64,000 nucleotides of DNA from Marinococcus luteus (GTDB taxonomy: Bacteria; Bacillota; Bacilli; Bacillales; Marinococcaceae). Shown here piece by piece: positions 48,837 to 59,267 of this stretch. The notes beneath the pieces are model-generated. The model did not search any database. It worked only from the letters and a program-made list of their open reading frames with translations, and was not told where the DNA came from. A program made the position numbers and the translations under genes. Every line of letters starts with the position of its first letter. The first letter of the stretch is position 1. The stretch lies in contig NZ_FNNC01000001.1 in assembly GCF_900106595.1 (NCBI RefSeq), positions 985,953-1,049,952 of the forward strand, written 5' to 3'.

Positions 48837-49655
48837 ATGAGTTTACCTAAAACGCTCACGATAGCCGGCTCCGATACAAGTGGAGGCGCCGGCATCCAGG
48901 CAGATTTAAAAACATTTCAGGAACTTGGCACCTACGGAATGGTTTCCCTGACTACTATTGTGGCCCAGGACCCTGATAACGACTGGTTTCACCGCGTCTA
49001 CCCTATCGACACCTCCACACTCGAAGCACAGCTCGACACAGTGTTAAAAGGTATTGGGGTCCAGGCCGCAAAAACAGGAATGCTTGGCTCAAAAGAAGTC
49101 ATCGAGCTAGTAGCGAAAAAATTGGATGAGCACCAGATAGAACAGCTGGTTGTGGATCCGGTGATGGTATGTAAAGGCGCCGATGAGCCAGTCAACCCGG
49201 AAATGGACGCTTATTTGCGGGACACGCTTGTGCCAAAGGCATTTATTGTAACGCCTAATTTATTTGAAGCCTCCCAGCTAGCTCAGGTATCTCTGCCGCA
49301 ATCGCTTGAAGACATGAAAGCAGCTGCTGAGAAAATTTATCAGCTCGGCCCGTCCTTTGTTATTATTAAAGGCGGAGGAGACACCGGAGCAGAAAAATCT
49401 ATTGACGTGCTTTATGATGGTAACAGCTTTGAATATATCGAATCCGAAAAAATTAATACGGATTATACTCACGGTGCCGGCTGTACGTTCTCTGCTGCTA
49501 TTACTGCGGAGCTTGCCAATGGAAAGAGTGTACGGGAAGCAATTCATACAGCAAAACAGTTCATTCAGGCTTCAATTCAGGATTCCTTCCGCCTGAACGA
49601 ACATGTTGGTGCTGTAAACCACACTGCCTACCGCCACCGTGCTCCCCAGTCTTAA
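48837..49655 (+). CDS. pdxK: Pyridoxine/pyridoxal/pyridoxamine kinase (ThiD-like)
   Basis: A 272-residue ribokinase-fold kinase. It begins TLTIAGSDTSGGAGIQADLKTFQELGTYGM and has DPVMVCKGADE and the anion-hole/catalytic motif THGAGCTFSAAITAELANG. It most resembles the B. subtilis enzyme first called ThiD and later shown to phosphorylate B6 vitamers. Hydroxymethylpyrimidine kinase activity is the alternative. No thiamine genes are near, which favours B6 salvage. Confidence 0.88.
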   Translation: MSLPKTLTIAGSDTSGGAGIQADLKTFQELGTYGMVSLTTIVAQDPDNDWFHRVYPIDTSTLEAQLDTVLKGIGVQAAKTGMLGSKEVIELVAKKLDEHQIEQLVVDPVMVCKGADEPVNPEMDAYLRDTLVPKAFIVTPNLFEASQLAQVSLPQSLEDMKAAAEKIYQLGPSFVIIKGGGDTGAEKSIDVLYDGNSFEYIESEKINTDYTHGAGCTFSAAITAELANGKSVREAIHTAKQFIQASIQDSFRLNEHVGAVNHTAYRHRAPQS

Positions 49656-49697
49656 ATATGTTTTCGGCCCCAGAGCGAAAATAAGCAGGTGACCAAA

Positions 49698-49925
49698 TTG
49701 GAACTATTTCAATGCACGAAAAGTGTTTATAAGCACGTCGAAATGGATGTCATCGAAATTTATCCTCCTCAGCTTCTATTCCGTCACGGCTATATTTACC
49801 CAGGGTTTTTCGATGACAGCGGAGTCTGGATGGCTACCGACGAAGAAGACGTGATGCATGTAATCAGTGAGCATCCTTCGCCAGAGCAGGACCACTGGTT
49901 CCAGCAGCATTTTAAAAAAGTATGA
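49698..49925 (+). CDS. Small protein of unknown function upstream of acyP
   Basis: About 75 residues, no membrane segment, rich in aromatic and acidic residues (MDVIEIYPPQLLFRHGYIYPGFFDDSGVWMATDEEDVMHVI). I do not recognise the family. The TTG at 49698, 5 bases after AGGTGA, is preferred to the GTG at 49689, which lies inside that site. The gene ends 22 bases before acyP and appears co-transcribed with it and pdxK. Confidence 0.6.
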   Translation: MELFQCTKSVYKHVEMDVIEIYPPQLLFRHGYIYPGFFDDSGVWMATDEEDVMHVISEHPSPEQDHWFQQHFKKV

Positions 49926-49946
49926 ATCACTGGAAGGAGTATGCAA

Positions 49947-50219
49947 ATGAAACGCTATCATGTAGAAGTACACGGAAATGTCCAGGGCGTCGGCTTTCGG
50001 CAATTCACCCAGTCAGAAGCAGTTAAACATAACATTCACGGCTGGGTTCGCAACAAATCAAACGGAGCTGTTGAAATTGAGGCCGAAGGAACGCCCCAGG
50101 ACATGGACCGCTTTCTTGTCGCGGTACAGGAAGGCAGCCCTTTTTCCACCGTGGAGCGCCTCGAAACGTCTGACCTTGATTCTGTCGACCATAATGAGTC
50201 CTTTGACGTTCGCTTCTAA
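49947..50219 (+). CDS. acyP: Acylphosphatase
   Basis: About 90 residues. Hydrolyses acyl phosphates such as acetyl phosphate. The catalytic arginine is in GNVQGVGFRQFTQ and the asparagine in GWVRNKSNGAVEIEAEG, both intact. Start 49947 has AGGAG 7 bases upstream. It is last in its transcript, which ends in a 22-bp terminator. Confidence 0.95.
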   Translation: MKRYHVEVHGNVQGVGFRQFTQSEAVKHNIHGWVRNKSNGAVEIEAEGTPQDMDRFLVAVQEGSPFSTVERLETSDLDSVDHNESFDVRF

Positions 50220-50221
50220 TT

Positions 50222-50270
50222 AAACAAAAAATCCTCCAGCTGAATTGATCAGCTGGAGGATTTTTTGTTT
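50222..50270. terminator. Very strong bidirectional terminator
   Basis: A 22-bp perfect stem (50222-50243 with 50249-50270) has a 5-base loop and A/T-rich ends in both directions. It lies between convergent acyP and the N-acetyltransferase gene. Confidence 0.9.
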
Positions 50271-51093
50271 AGAACGCCCAGGAAATACGTTTTTCAAGCT
50301 GTGAAGCTGCCTGGCGAACCGGCAGATAATGCAGGCGAAAATCTTCCTGTACCACCCGTTCAAGCGCCGGTAGATCATGTATATACTTTGTCACAGTGGC
50401 ACCATTTGCTTTTCGGGCAATAAGTTTATTGTTTTTCAAAGACAGCAGCAGATATTTTTCCGGAACCCAAAGCTGCAGGCGCAGCTGATTCATATACGGA
50501 GCGTCCGGGCCGTAAGATTTGCAGACTCTGTCCCGCAGCTCTGCCTCCTCTGCCTCTATGTCAGGGTCAAATGCCCACGACTCATCCGCCTGTTTTCCGT
50601 CTTTCATGCGTATATAACGGTACAGCCGTGCATCTTTCTGATAATGAAATATAAGCTGCTCGCCATCAAATTTTTTTGAGCGTTCCATTCCCCTGCGAAG
50701 AGGGATCGGTTCAAATAGCGGCGCGGTCGTACCTACGTCTACAAAATAAGGGGGAGACCCCGGCTGATTTGTTTCTACCCGGACTGACACGTGGTCTTCA
50801 TTCAAATATATGAGCCGGGTGGAGAATCCCAGTGCCTCCAGCAAATGTTGAAAGCGGATATTCAACGTATAGCACGTGCCGCCCATCTGGTAGACCTGGC
50901 GCCGGTACAAAAATGAATCGACTGACATTGGTGCCCGGGTTTCTACACTTTCCCCTGATTCAATTAATTTACCTACATTTTCAAATGGAAACTGCTGCAG
51001 ATGGGAGCGAATCAACTTCGTCAAAAACCGAACATCCGGCTGTTCTATTTTCAGCTTCAAAATGTGTAAATAGTCCTCTACCCATGACTGCAT
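50269..51093 (-). CDS. Arylamine N-acetyltransferase family protein
   Basis: 274 residues. The catalytic triad can be read directly: Cys74 in GGTCYTLN (family R-G-G-x-C-x-E-x-N), His101 in EDHVSVRV and Asp119 in YFVDVG. The usual Arg-Gly before the cysteine motif is Met-Gly here, and Glu is Thr. It transfers acetyl from acetyl-CoA to arylamines or other small amines. It stands between convergent acyP and pgcA. Confidence 0.85.
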   Translation of the reverse strand: MQSWVEDYLHILKLKIEQPDVRFLTKLIRSHLQQFPFENVGKLIESGESVETRAPMSVDSFLYRRQVYQMGGTCYTLNIRFQHLLEALGFSTRLIYLNEDHVSVRVETNQPGSPPYFVDVGTTAPLFEPIPLRRGMERSKKFDGEQLIFHYQKDARLYRYIRMKDGKQADESWAFDPDIEAEEAELRDRVCKSYGPDAPYMNQLRLQLWVPEKYLLLSLKNNKLIARKANGATVTKYIHDLPALERVVQEDFRLHYLPVRQAASQLEKRISWAF

Positions 51094-51119
51094 GCAAAGC
51101 GACCTCCTTTTGAGCCGTC

Positions 51120-51150
51120 AGAAGGCAAAAACAAGCGGTGCCTTCTTTTT
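51120..51150. other. Hairpin between pgcA and the N-acetyltransferase gene
   Basis: An 8-bp stem, AGAAGGCA with TGCCTTCT (51120-51127 with 51139-51146), has a T run on the plus strand only. As a pgcA terminator on the minus strand it would lack a U tract, so its role is unclear. Confidence 0.35.
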
Positions 51151-51165
51151 GCTCTGCAGGCTTTT

Positions 51166-52905
51166 TTATTCCCCGAGACGTTCATGCACCATTGCCATGA
51201 CATCCATTTTTAACTGAAGAAGCTTTTCCTCAGTCTGCTTGAACGTCTCTCCCTTAACACCGAAATAAAACTTCACTTTCGGTTCTGTGCCTGAAGGACG
51301 AAGACAGAACCAGGATTCATCATCTGTAAAAAACTTCAGTACATTCGAAGAAGGAAGCGCAATAGGCTCTGTTTTTCCGTTTTCAAGCAAATACGTACGT
51401 TCTCCTGTTTTGTAATCCTCCACTTTTTGGATAGAAGCGTCACTTACCCGCTCAGGAGGTTCTGTGCGGAACGTTTCGATCAGATGATCAATTTGCGCAG
51501 CACCTTCTTTTCCTTTTTTCGTTAAGGAATCCAGCCCTTCCATGAAATATCCATAACGACTGTAAATATCCATCAGGCCTTCATACACAGTGCGTCCCTG
51601 CTCTTTATGCCACAGGGCCATTTCCGCGATTAAAAGTGCCGCCTGAACCGCATCTTTATCGCGCACAAAGTCCCCGATCAAATATCCGTAGGACTCCTCA
51701 TAACCAAATTGAAAGGCATATTCTCCTGTTTCATTATAGGTTTTAATTTTTTCACCAATGAATTTAAATCCGGTAAGCGTATCCTCACATGCCTGGCCGT
51801 AATGTTCTGCTATAGCTCTTCCGAGTTCAGAAGTAACGATTGTTTTCATCACTATGCCGTTTGCCGGAAGAGATCCTGCCTCTGTTTTTTGCATGAGAAG
51901 ATAATCAAGAAGCATTGCCCCGGTCTGGTTTCCAGTGAGCACCGCAAACTCGCCGCTGCTGTCTTTTGCCGCCAGACCAATACGGTCCGCATCAGGGTCC
52001 GTGCCAATCAGTATATCCGCGTTACTGTTTTCACCTACTTGAATAGCTTTTGCAAAAGCTTCTTTTTCTTCAGGGTTCGGGCTCTGCACGGTGGAGAATT
52101 CCGGATCAGGCATTAACTGCTCCTCCACTGTCGATACGTTGTGAAAACCAGCTGCAGCAAGCGCCCGCAAGACCGGGTCCTTCGCTGTTCCGTGCAGCGG
52201 TGTGAACACTACATTCAAATCGCTTCCGCTTTCTTTGATCATCTCCGGCTGCAGAAGAATTGACTGCAGCGCTTGGTCATAAGCTGCATCAGTTTCTTCT
52301 CCCAGCATCACGAGCAGGCCTTCCTCCTGCATGACTCCGCTGTCCTTCACCCGAATTTCCAGCTCATTTTCGACCGATTCCACGTAAGTGATCAACTCAT
52401 CCGCGGGGCCCGGCGGGAACTGCCCCCCATCTTCACCATAAACTTTAAACCCGTTATATTCCGGCGGGTTATGGCTTGCCGTGATTACTACACCGGCAAA
52501 TGCATGAGTTCTCCGCACCGCAAACGAGAGCTCCGGAGTCGGGCGCAGATCTTCAAACAAGTATACCTGGATACCGTGTGCCCCGAGCGTCTGTGCTGTT
52601 TCAACCGCAAATTTTTCCGAATAGTGGCGCGGGTCAAACGCAACAGCCACTCCTCTGGATTTTGCCTCCGTGCCGGCATTTTCAATATAACGCGCAAGAC
52701 CTTCTGCTGCCCGGCGGATCGTGTATGTATTCATTCTATTCGTTCCAGGCCCGATCTCTCCGCGCATCCCCCCGGTCCCAAATGCCAGATATTGATAAAA
52801 GTAATCCTCTGCATTTGTTTCATCCAGTTCGTGAAGCTTTTCTTTCCATGTTTCTTCTATAAACGCATGGTTTTTCCATCGATTCCAGTGGTCCGTCCAA
52901 TTCAT
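51166..52905 (-). CDS. pgcA: Phospho-sugar mutase (alpha-phosphoglucomutase PgcA)
   Basis: Interconverts glucose-1- and glucose-6-phosphate for glycolipid and teichoic-acid precursors. About 579 residues with the phosphoserine loop ITASHNPPEYNGFKVYGEDGGQ, the metal loop DPDADRIGLAAKD, FGYEESYGYLIGDFVRDKD and the phosphate-binding loop CLRPSGTEPKVKFYF. Start 52905 has AGGAGTGA 8 bases upstream. It follows glpD, as yhxB/pgcA does in B. subtilis, but behind its own terminator. Confidence 0.95.
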   Translation of the reverse strand: MNWTDHWNRWKNHAFIEETWKEKLHELDETNAEDYFYQYLAFGTGGMRGEIGPGTNRMNTYTIRRAAEGLARYIENAGTEAKSRGVAVAFDPRHYSEKFAVETAQTLGAHGIQVYLFEDLRPTPELSFAVRRTHAFAGVVITASHNPPEYNGFKVYGEDGGQFPPGPADELITYVESVENELEIRVKDSGVMQEEGLLVMLGEETDAAYDQALQSILLQPEMIKESGSDLNVVFTPLHGTAKDPVLRALAAAGFHNVSTVEEQLMPDPEFSTVQSPNPEEKEAFAKAIQVGENSNADILIGTDPDADRIGLAAKDSSGEFAVLTGNQTGAMLLDYLLMQKTEAGSLPANGIVMKTIVTSELGRAIAEHYGQACEDTLTGFKFIGEKIKTYNETGEYAFQFGYEESYGYLIGDFVRDKDAVQAALLIAEMALWHKEQGRTVYEGLMDIYSRYGYFMEGLDSLTKKGKEGAAQIDHLIETFRTEPPERVSDASIQKVEDYKTGERTYLLENGKTEPIALPSSNVLKFFTDDESWFCLRPSGTEPKVKFYFGVKGETFKQTEEKLLQLKMDVMAMVHERLGE

Positions 52906-53028
52906 ATGTATAATCACTCCTGAAGCGTTTATTGTATTTCCCAGTAAATATGCCTGTTACCAGTATATAAGAAAGCACGCGTTTCTACCATGCTTTTCCG
53001 GTATTCGTTCTTTTCTCCTTTCCAAAAC

Positions 53029-53062
53029 AAAGCGCCCGCTCCGGTTAAAGAGCAGGCGCTTT
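53029..53062 (-). terminator. Terminator after glpD
   Basis: A 13-bp stem with one G-U position, AAAGCGCCCGCTC with GAGCAGGCGCTTT (53029-53041 with 53050-53062), is followed by TTTGTTTTG in minus-strand RNA. Confidence 0.8.
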
Positions 53063-53074
53063 TATACAATTTCA

Positions 53075-54763
53075 TTAATTTGCTTGTTTTTCCCTGGCTT
53101 GTTGATCCTCAACGTCTTCATAAGGCTTCGTCGCATAGGCAATTTCGGACTCAAGCTCTTCAGTGTAGGCTTTAGTTTCTTCCTCGGACCAGTTCAACGA
53201 TTTTTTCATAAATGCCGTTACCGGTTCTTTCCAGCGCTTCAGCTCCGGCATATCAAAGAATAGGAAGGCCGTTCTTCTGTTCAGGAAGTCAAGCGGCGTA
53301 ACTGCCATTTCATACTCGAGCGCGTACAACAGCCGTGCAGCAAGCTTTAACGGCATACCGCTGTTTTTCGCTTCTTCAAGGTTTTCTTCGAGCAGCTCGA
53401 GCATTTTCAGTCCGTTCGCCCCGTAGAAGCGGAACAGGTCTTCTGTTTCATCTCTGGTCATCCCAAGTGCTTCGCCGCGGTATGCTTCTTTAACGGCAAA
53501 GGTTTCATAGCCGGAAGACCCTCCCACTTCCCCGCCGGAAAGCCGGATATCCTGCGTCGGGCACGGAGCGTGGATATTCATCTTATCAACTACTACGTCG
53601 ACAATCCGCTCTGCCATTTTGCGGTAGCCGGTCAGTTTACCGCCTGCAATGGAGATCAGTCCTGAATCGGAAATGAAAATTTCATCTTTACGGGAAATTT
53701 CAGAGGCTGATTTTCCTTCCTCCTGAATGAGCGGGCGGATGCCGGACCAGCTCGATTCTACATCCTCTGCTTTCAGCTTCAGGGTTGGGAATTCATAATT
53801 CGTTACTTCTAAAATATAGTCGCGGTCTTCCCGGGACACGCGCGGTTCTTCCAGATTTGCTCCGTAATCCGTATCTGTCGTTCCTACGTACGCTTTATTA
53901 CCCCTTGGAATGGCAAAGATCATCCTTCCGTCCGGAGCGTCAAAATACGTAGCCTGGCGGAGTGGGAAGCGGCTGAGATCGAACACAAGATGAATCCCTT
54001 TTGTATGATGCAGGAGTTTGCCTTTATTGGATCCGTCTACTTTTCTCAGCGTGTCTACCCAAGGGCCAGCAGCGTTAACCACATGATCCGCATAAATGCG
54101 GTGGGTTTCGTTATTGATCAAGTCTTTCACTTCCACACCAACCAGCTTGCCGTTATCATATAAAAGATCAGTTGCCTTGGCATAGTTAACGGCGTCTGCG
54201 CCGAGTTCCACAGCTTTTTTCATTGCTTCGAGGGTCAGTCTTGCGTCGTCCGTACGGTATTCAACATAGACGCCCCCGCCGAGAAGATTTTCTTCACGGA
54301 GCAGCGGTTCTTTTTCCATCGTTCTTTTTTTGTTGAGCATGTAACGGCGCTCGTGCTTGTTTACCTGGGCCAGACGGTCGTATACCTGCAGGCCGAATGA
54401 GGTCGAGGTTTTTCCAAGGTTTCCGCCTTTTACGATTGGGAGAAGCATCCACTCCGGCTCGGTCACGTGAGGCGCATTTTCATACACAATGGCCCGCTCT
54501 CTGCCTACCTCGGCCACAAGTTTAATTTCAAACTGTTCAAGATAACGAAGTCCCCCGTGTACAAGCTTTGTGGAACGGCTGGATGTACCTGCTGCAAAGT
54601 CCTGCATTTCAATGCAGGCCGTGTTAAGGCCACGGGCTGTGGCGTCCAATGTAATGCCCGCTCCGGTAATGCCGCCTCCGATAACGAGCACGTCGAGGTG
54701 GGTCTCTGTCATATTTTTCAAACGCTCTTTACGTGATAGTGCTGAAAAATGCTGTTCTGCCAT
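53075..54763 (-). CDS. glpD: Aerobic glycerol-3-phosphate dehydrogenase
   Basis: A membrane-associated flavoenzyme oxidising glycerol-3-phosphate to dihydroxyacetone phosphate, feeding electrons to quinone. The 562 residues have the FAD-binding GGGITGAGITLDATARG, RSTKLVHGGLRYLEQF, a central GTTDTDYG segment and a C-terminal helical domain. It is preceded by its own promoter and an attenuator leader, so expression should depend on GlpP plus glycerol-3-phosphate. Confidence 0.97.
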   Translation of the reverse strand: MAEQHFSALSRKERLKNMTETHLDVLVIGGGITGAGITLDATARGLNTACIEMQDFAAGTSSRSTKLVHGGLRYLEQFEIKLVAEVGRERAIVYENAPHVTEPEWMLLPIVKGGNLGKTSTSFGLQVYDRLAQVNKHERRYMLNKKRTMEKEPLLREENLLGGGVYVEYRTDDARLTLEAMKKAVELGADAVNYAKATDLLYDNGKLVGVEVKDLINNETHRIYADHVVNAAGPWVDTLRKVDGSNKGKLLHHTKGIHLVFDLSRFPLRQATYFDAPDGRMIFAIPRGNKAYVGTTDTDYGANLEEPRVSREDRDYILEVTNYEFPTLKLKAEDVESSWSGIRPLIQEEGKSASEISRKDEIFISDSGLISIAGGKLTGYRKMAERIVDVVVDKMNIHAPCPTQDIRLSGGEVGGSSGYETFAVKEAYRGEALGMTRDETEDLFRFYGANGLKMLELLEENLEEAKNSGMPLKLAARLLYALEYEMAVTPLDFLNRRTAFLFFDMPELKRWKEPVTAFMKKSLNWSEEETKAYTEELESEIAYATKPYEDVEDQQAREKQAN

Positions 54764-54794
54764 TCATTTCATCCCCTTTAAAATATCAGAGAGT

Positions 54795-54842
54795 AAAAAA
54801 GACCGCAGATCTCCTCTTCTAGGGTGAAGGGTATCTGCGGTC
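54795..54842 (-). promoter_or_regulatory. glpD leader terminator, GlpP-controlled antitermination site
   Basis: A 10-bp perfect stem, GACCGCAGAT with ATCTGCGGTC (54801-54810 with 54833-54842), is followed by six U residues (54795-54800) within the 5' leader and before the glpD ribosome-binding site. In B. subtilis, GlpP with glycerol-3-phosphate prevents termination at the equivalent structure; glpP is encoded 1.7 kb upstream. Confidence 0.85.
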
Positions 54843-54877
54843 TCTCTGCATCTCCGACCATTTATTAACTTAACCTA

Positions 54878-54906
54878 ATTGTAATCGCTCTTTCATTCAA
54901 ATGCAA
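54878..54906 (-). promoter_or_regulatory. Promoter of glpD
   Basis: TTGCAT (rc of 54901-54906), a 17-base spacer and TACAAT (rc of 54878-54883) lie between glpK and the glpD leader terminator. They predict a leader of about 105 bases. Confidence 0.65.
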
Positions 54907-54915
54907 CCGATATGT

Positions 54916-56427
<1,512 letters not shown>

Positions 56428-56438
56428 TTATCTTTTCT

Positions 56439-56984
56439 CTATTTTGGCCACAGTGATTTTTCCGTCGTTGATATGGCCGACGCCCCTGCGTTCCAGGCAG
56501 CAGTAACTTCTTCCTGCGAACGAATCAGACCGCCTGCGATGACAGGTACATTTTTGTTTTCTGCTACATCCTTAATCATAGACGGTACAATACCCGGCAG
56601 AAGCTCTACCATGTCCGGTTTAATGTCTTCAAGCAGCTTATAGCTTGTTTCAAGTGCCAGTGAATCCAGTAAAAACAAGCGCTGCACCGTAATAAGATTG
56701 TTTTTTTTAGCAGTTGTAAGAATCTGTCGGCGGGTGCTGATTAACCCGTCCGGACGTATATTTTGACATAAAAACTGGGCCGCGGAATCATCGTGGGCGA
56801 GTCCCTGGACCAGATCTGCATGCAAAAGCACTTTTTTATCTGCCCGTTTGCTTAACTGAATCAGGCTTTTAAGCTTCGCCAGATGTACGTTCAAAATGAC
56901 TACGTACTGCCCGGAGGTTTTGAGCGCTTTTTCAAACTCCCTCTCATTACGGGCTGCTGGCAGAATTTTTTGGCCGGTAAGCAT
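56439..56984 (-). CDS. glpP: Glycerol-3-phosphate-responsive antiterminator GlpP
   Basis: A 181-residue TIM-barrel RNA-binding protein. Recognisable blocks are ILPAARNEREFEKAL, VILNVHLAKLKSLIQ, VLLHADLVQGLAHDDSAAQFLCQ, PDGLISTRRQILTTAKK and VPVIAGGLIRSQEEV. It binds glycerol-3-phosphate and lets transcription pass the glp leader terminators. It heads the glpP-glpK unit and should act on the glpD leader at 54795-54842. Confidence 0.94.
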   Translation of the reverse strand: MLTGQKILPAARNEREFEKALKTSGQYVVILNVHLAKLKSLIQLSKRADKKVLLHADLVQGLAHDDSAAQFLCQNIRPDGLISTRRQILTTAKKNNLITVQRLFLLDSLALETSYKLLEDIKPDMVELLPGIVPSMIKDVAENKNVPVIAGGLIRSQEEVTAAWNAGASAISTTEKSLWPK

Positions 56985-57093
56985 ATCTTTCCCCCTTTAT
57001 CTGTCTTTCGTGTTCAGGCTTTTTAAATTACGACTGCTTTTGGCTGTGCTATACTTTACACAAATACAAAAAATACTATACAGGTGATGGACG

Positions 57094-57660
57094 GTGTTCG
57101 CAATGACCCAGCAATATGAGACAAAAAATCAAGAACTCGCAACCTTTGCCGGCGGCTGCTTTTGGTGCATGGTGCAGCCATTTGACGAGCTCCCCGGCAT
57201 TATATCCATTACGTCCGGCTATACCGGCGGCAGCGTCGCGTACCCTTCGTACGAGCAGGTAAAAGCCGGAACAACAGGTCACCGGGAAGCAGTTCAGATT
57301 GAGTTTGACCCTGCACTGTTCTCCTATCAGCAGCTGCTCGATCTATACTGGCCTCAAATTGATCCGACAGACCCCCATGGTCAATTCCATGATCGCGGCC
57401 CTCAATATCAGACGGCCATTTTCTACCATACCGAAGACCAGCGCCGGCTGGCGGAAGCATCGAGGCAGCGGATAGAAGAAAGCGGCCGGTTCCGTCAACC
57501 CGTGGTAACGGAGATCAGGCCGGCGGAGCCTTTTTACCCGGCTGAAGACTCCCACCAGGACTTTTATAAAAAAGAACGGGAAGCCTATAAAAAAGACCGT
57601 GCCCTCTCCGGCCGGGATGAATTTATTGAAACTCACTGGGACAGCTCTCCCGGAAATTAA
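57094..57660 (+). CDS. msrA: Peptide-methionine (S)-S-oxide reductase MsrA
   Basis: Repairs the S form of methionine sulfoxide. About 188 residues with the active-site [12 protein letters not shown] (cysteines near residues 22 and 25), [54 protein letters not shown] and a C-terminal tail without MsrB fusion. The GTG at 57094 has AGGTGA 6 bases upstream; an in-frame ATG at 57103 is the alternative. It is divergent from glpP. Confidence 0.95.
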   Translation: MFAMTQQYETKNQELATFAGGCFWCMVQPFDELPGIISITSGYTGGSVAYPSYEQVKAGTTGHREAVQIEFDPALFSYQQLLDLYWPQIDPTDPHGQFHDRGPQYQTAIFYHTEDQRRLAEASRQRIEESGRFRQPVVTEIRPAEPFYPAEDSHQDFYKKEREAYKKDRALSGRDEFIETHWDSSPGN

Positions 57661-57670
57661 CAAATATCAC

Positions 57671-57719
57671 CCATAAAAAGAGCTTCAGCAGGCAGCACCT
57701 GCTGAAGCTCTTTTTATGG
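57671..57719. terminator. Very strong bidirectional terminator
   Basis: A 22-bp perfect stem (57671-57692 with 57698-57719) has a CAGCA loop and AAAAA/TTTTT flanks. It lies between convergent msrA and the signal peptidase gene. Confidence 0.9.
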
Positions 57720-58268
57720 ACTGAAGGTGAAATCATCGAGCGGCCAGTATCTGATACTCGCTTCCCCGACAATCTGATCCTCCTCTACAAAACCGACAGC
57801 TCCGGCTCTGCTGTCTTCACTGCGAGGGCGGTTGTCGCCCATTACAAAATAGCTGTCTTCCGGCACAGTTGTTTCGCCGGTCACTCCTTCGAGCGTAAAA
57901 TTCTGGGTGAACTCCCCGCTCGTTTGATTTTGATATTCTTCTAAATACGGCTCTTCCTGAACTTCTCCATTAATGTATAACGTATCGTCCCTATACTCCA
58001 CCGTATCCCCTGGAAGACCAATCACTCTTTTAATATAGTCACTGTTTTCATTTGCATGAAAAACGATGATATCTGAGCGTTCGGGTTCCGAAAAGGCGTA
58101 TCCGATCTTGTTAATAATCATCCGCTGTCCGTCTTCCACTGTCGGAAGCATGGAAGGACCGCTGACAACATAGTTGGCAAACAAGAAGCCGCGCACAATG
58201 ACGACGATTAAAACGACGACGACGATTACTTTAATCCAATCCCATATTTCTTTTGACCAATTCGTCAT
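57714..58268 (-). CDS. Type I signal peptidase
   Basis: 184 residues. Cleaves signal peptides of exported proteins at the outer membrane face. A single N-terminal membrane helix (about residues 12-30) is followed by the catalytic serine S39 in SGPSMLPT, the general-base lysine K80 in DYIKRVIGLPGD and the box MGDNRPRSEDSR. The P-type bacterial enzyme (Ser-Lys dyad) is indicated. It belongs to the Sip family; which paralogue cannot be told. Confidence 0.95.
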   Translation of the reverse strand: MTNWSKEIWDWIKVIVVVVLIVVIVRGFLFANYVVSGPSMLPTVEDGQRMIINKIGYAFSEPERSDIIVFHANENSDYIKRVIGLPGDTVEYRDDTLYINGEVQEEPYLEEYQNQTSGEFTQNFTLEGVTGETTVPEDSYFVMGDNRPRSEDSRAGAVGFVEEDQIVGEASIRYWPLDDFTFSP

Positions 58269-58479
58269 TACCGACTTCCTCCGTTTCTATCTGCCTTTTT
58301 ACTTTAGCACGGTTTCTGCAGGCGGGCAATCCGGAAATTCCCGCAGTTTAGAGGCATTATATCATATTTTTCCGGATACTTTCTTTTCCTTTTAAACCTT
58401 AAAGCTCTCTTTGTCGATATAATAAATATCCTTAAGTGAAGGAATTATACACATGAGAAAACTTTTAGGACTTCTTACG

Positions 58480-58513
58480 AAAAAAGCGGACAGCCTTAGC
58501 CGTCCGCTTTTTT
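58480..58513. terminator. Bidirectional-type terminator
   Basis: A 12-bp perfect stem, AAAAAAGCGGAC with GTCCGCTTTTTT (58480-58491 with 58502-58513), lies directly behind the decayed membrane gene on the minus strand. Confidence 0.8.
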
Positions 58514-58930
58514 ATACTGGCAAACTATGTAGAAAACTATTGTACAGCCGCAAACCGGCGTACCCTGTACCAAAAATGAAAAGCCCCCAGAAAGATAGAT
58601 GCAGAAACAAAAAACCAGCCACTCCGGCAAAACGAAGGGAACGAGCGAGGCGGATGATCAAATAGACAAAGGACACAAGCGTCGCTCCTATGAAAAGCCC
58701 TCCGAGTACATAAAGATGAGAAGTAAGGAACAGCGACACGCCCCCTGCCATTAAATAAATTCATGCACAGCTCTGAAGATAGGAGCGGGTACCCCCTTTT
58801 TCTTCACTCAGAAAAAATAAGAGTGACAACCCAAACATCGTATATGCTGCTGCGACCAAATGCCAAAGGATAAACAAAAAAATAAAATGCCAAGAATCGG
58901 AAAATGGCTGGTTAAATAGGCATTTCTCAT
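58512..58930 (-). pseudogene. Decayed small polytopic membrane protein gene
   Basis: Hydrophobic coding potential runs across this stretch but in two frames. From ATG 58930 the frame gives MRNAYLTSHFPILGILFF, then runs out after a seven-T tract near 58876. From there a second frame continues as LFILWHLVAAAYTMFGLSLLFFLSEEKGG to an in-frame TGA at 58761-58763. The same frame then reads on as IYLMAGGVSLFLTSHLYVLGG and further helices to a stop at 58512. One frameshift in the T tract plus one nonsense codon would explain the pattern. The intact 3' part (79 residues from 58751) could still be translated. Sequencing error in the T tract cannot be ruled out. Confidence 0.5.
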
Positions 58931-58945
58931 CACAAGGCCCCGGGG

Positions 58946-59251
58946 TTAGCTGGCATGGACTACGCGAAATTGACGGATCTGGTTACCGGTAGCAGCACTC
59001 TCTCTTTTCTCCTGTCCTCCTGCACGGTGAGAGGACTTAAATGAGTCACTTTCGAGCCAGTTTTCAAAATCTTCCTTGGTTTCCCATTTTGTAAAAACGA
59101 GCTGTTTTCCGTCTTCGGTCGTTTCGTCTAAAAACAAAAATTCCAGACAGCCCGGAACCTGGTTCATTTTTTCAGCGCTGGCCCCGAAGCGTTCCTGGAT
59201 TTGTTCTTTCGCTTCTTCTGGTACCTCGAGTTCATTTATAACAACGTACAT
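58946..59251 (-). CDS. Antibiotic-biosynthesis-monooxygenase-fold protein, heme-monooxygenase-like
   Basis: 101 residues of the ABM dimeric alpha-beta barrel. The residues used by IsdG/HmoA-type heme oxygenases are visible: Asn6 (MYVVIN), Trp in TKWETKEDFENWLESDSF and a following His in KSSHR. Heme degradation is therefore plausible. Start 59251 has GAGGGATC 3 bases upstream. In B. subtilis a similar gene (yhgC) lies near pbpF-hemEH; here it is over 30 kb away. Confidence 0.82.
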   Translation of the reverse strand: MYVVINELEVPEEAKEQIQERFGASAEKMNQVPGCLEFLFLDETTEDGKQLVFTKWETKEDFENWLESDSFKSSHRAGGQEKRESAATGNQIRQFRVVHAS

Positions 59252-59267
59252 CTTGATCCCTCTTTCA

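Noticed and set aside
58453..58665. 70-codon plus-strand ORF beginning MRKLLGLLTKK
   Set aside because: It runs through a perfect 12-bp terminator and is antisense to the hydrophobic coding frame of the decayed membrane gene; basic, low-complexity product.
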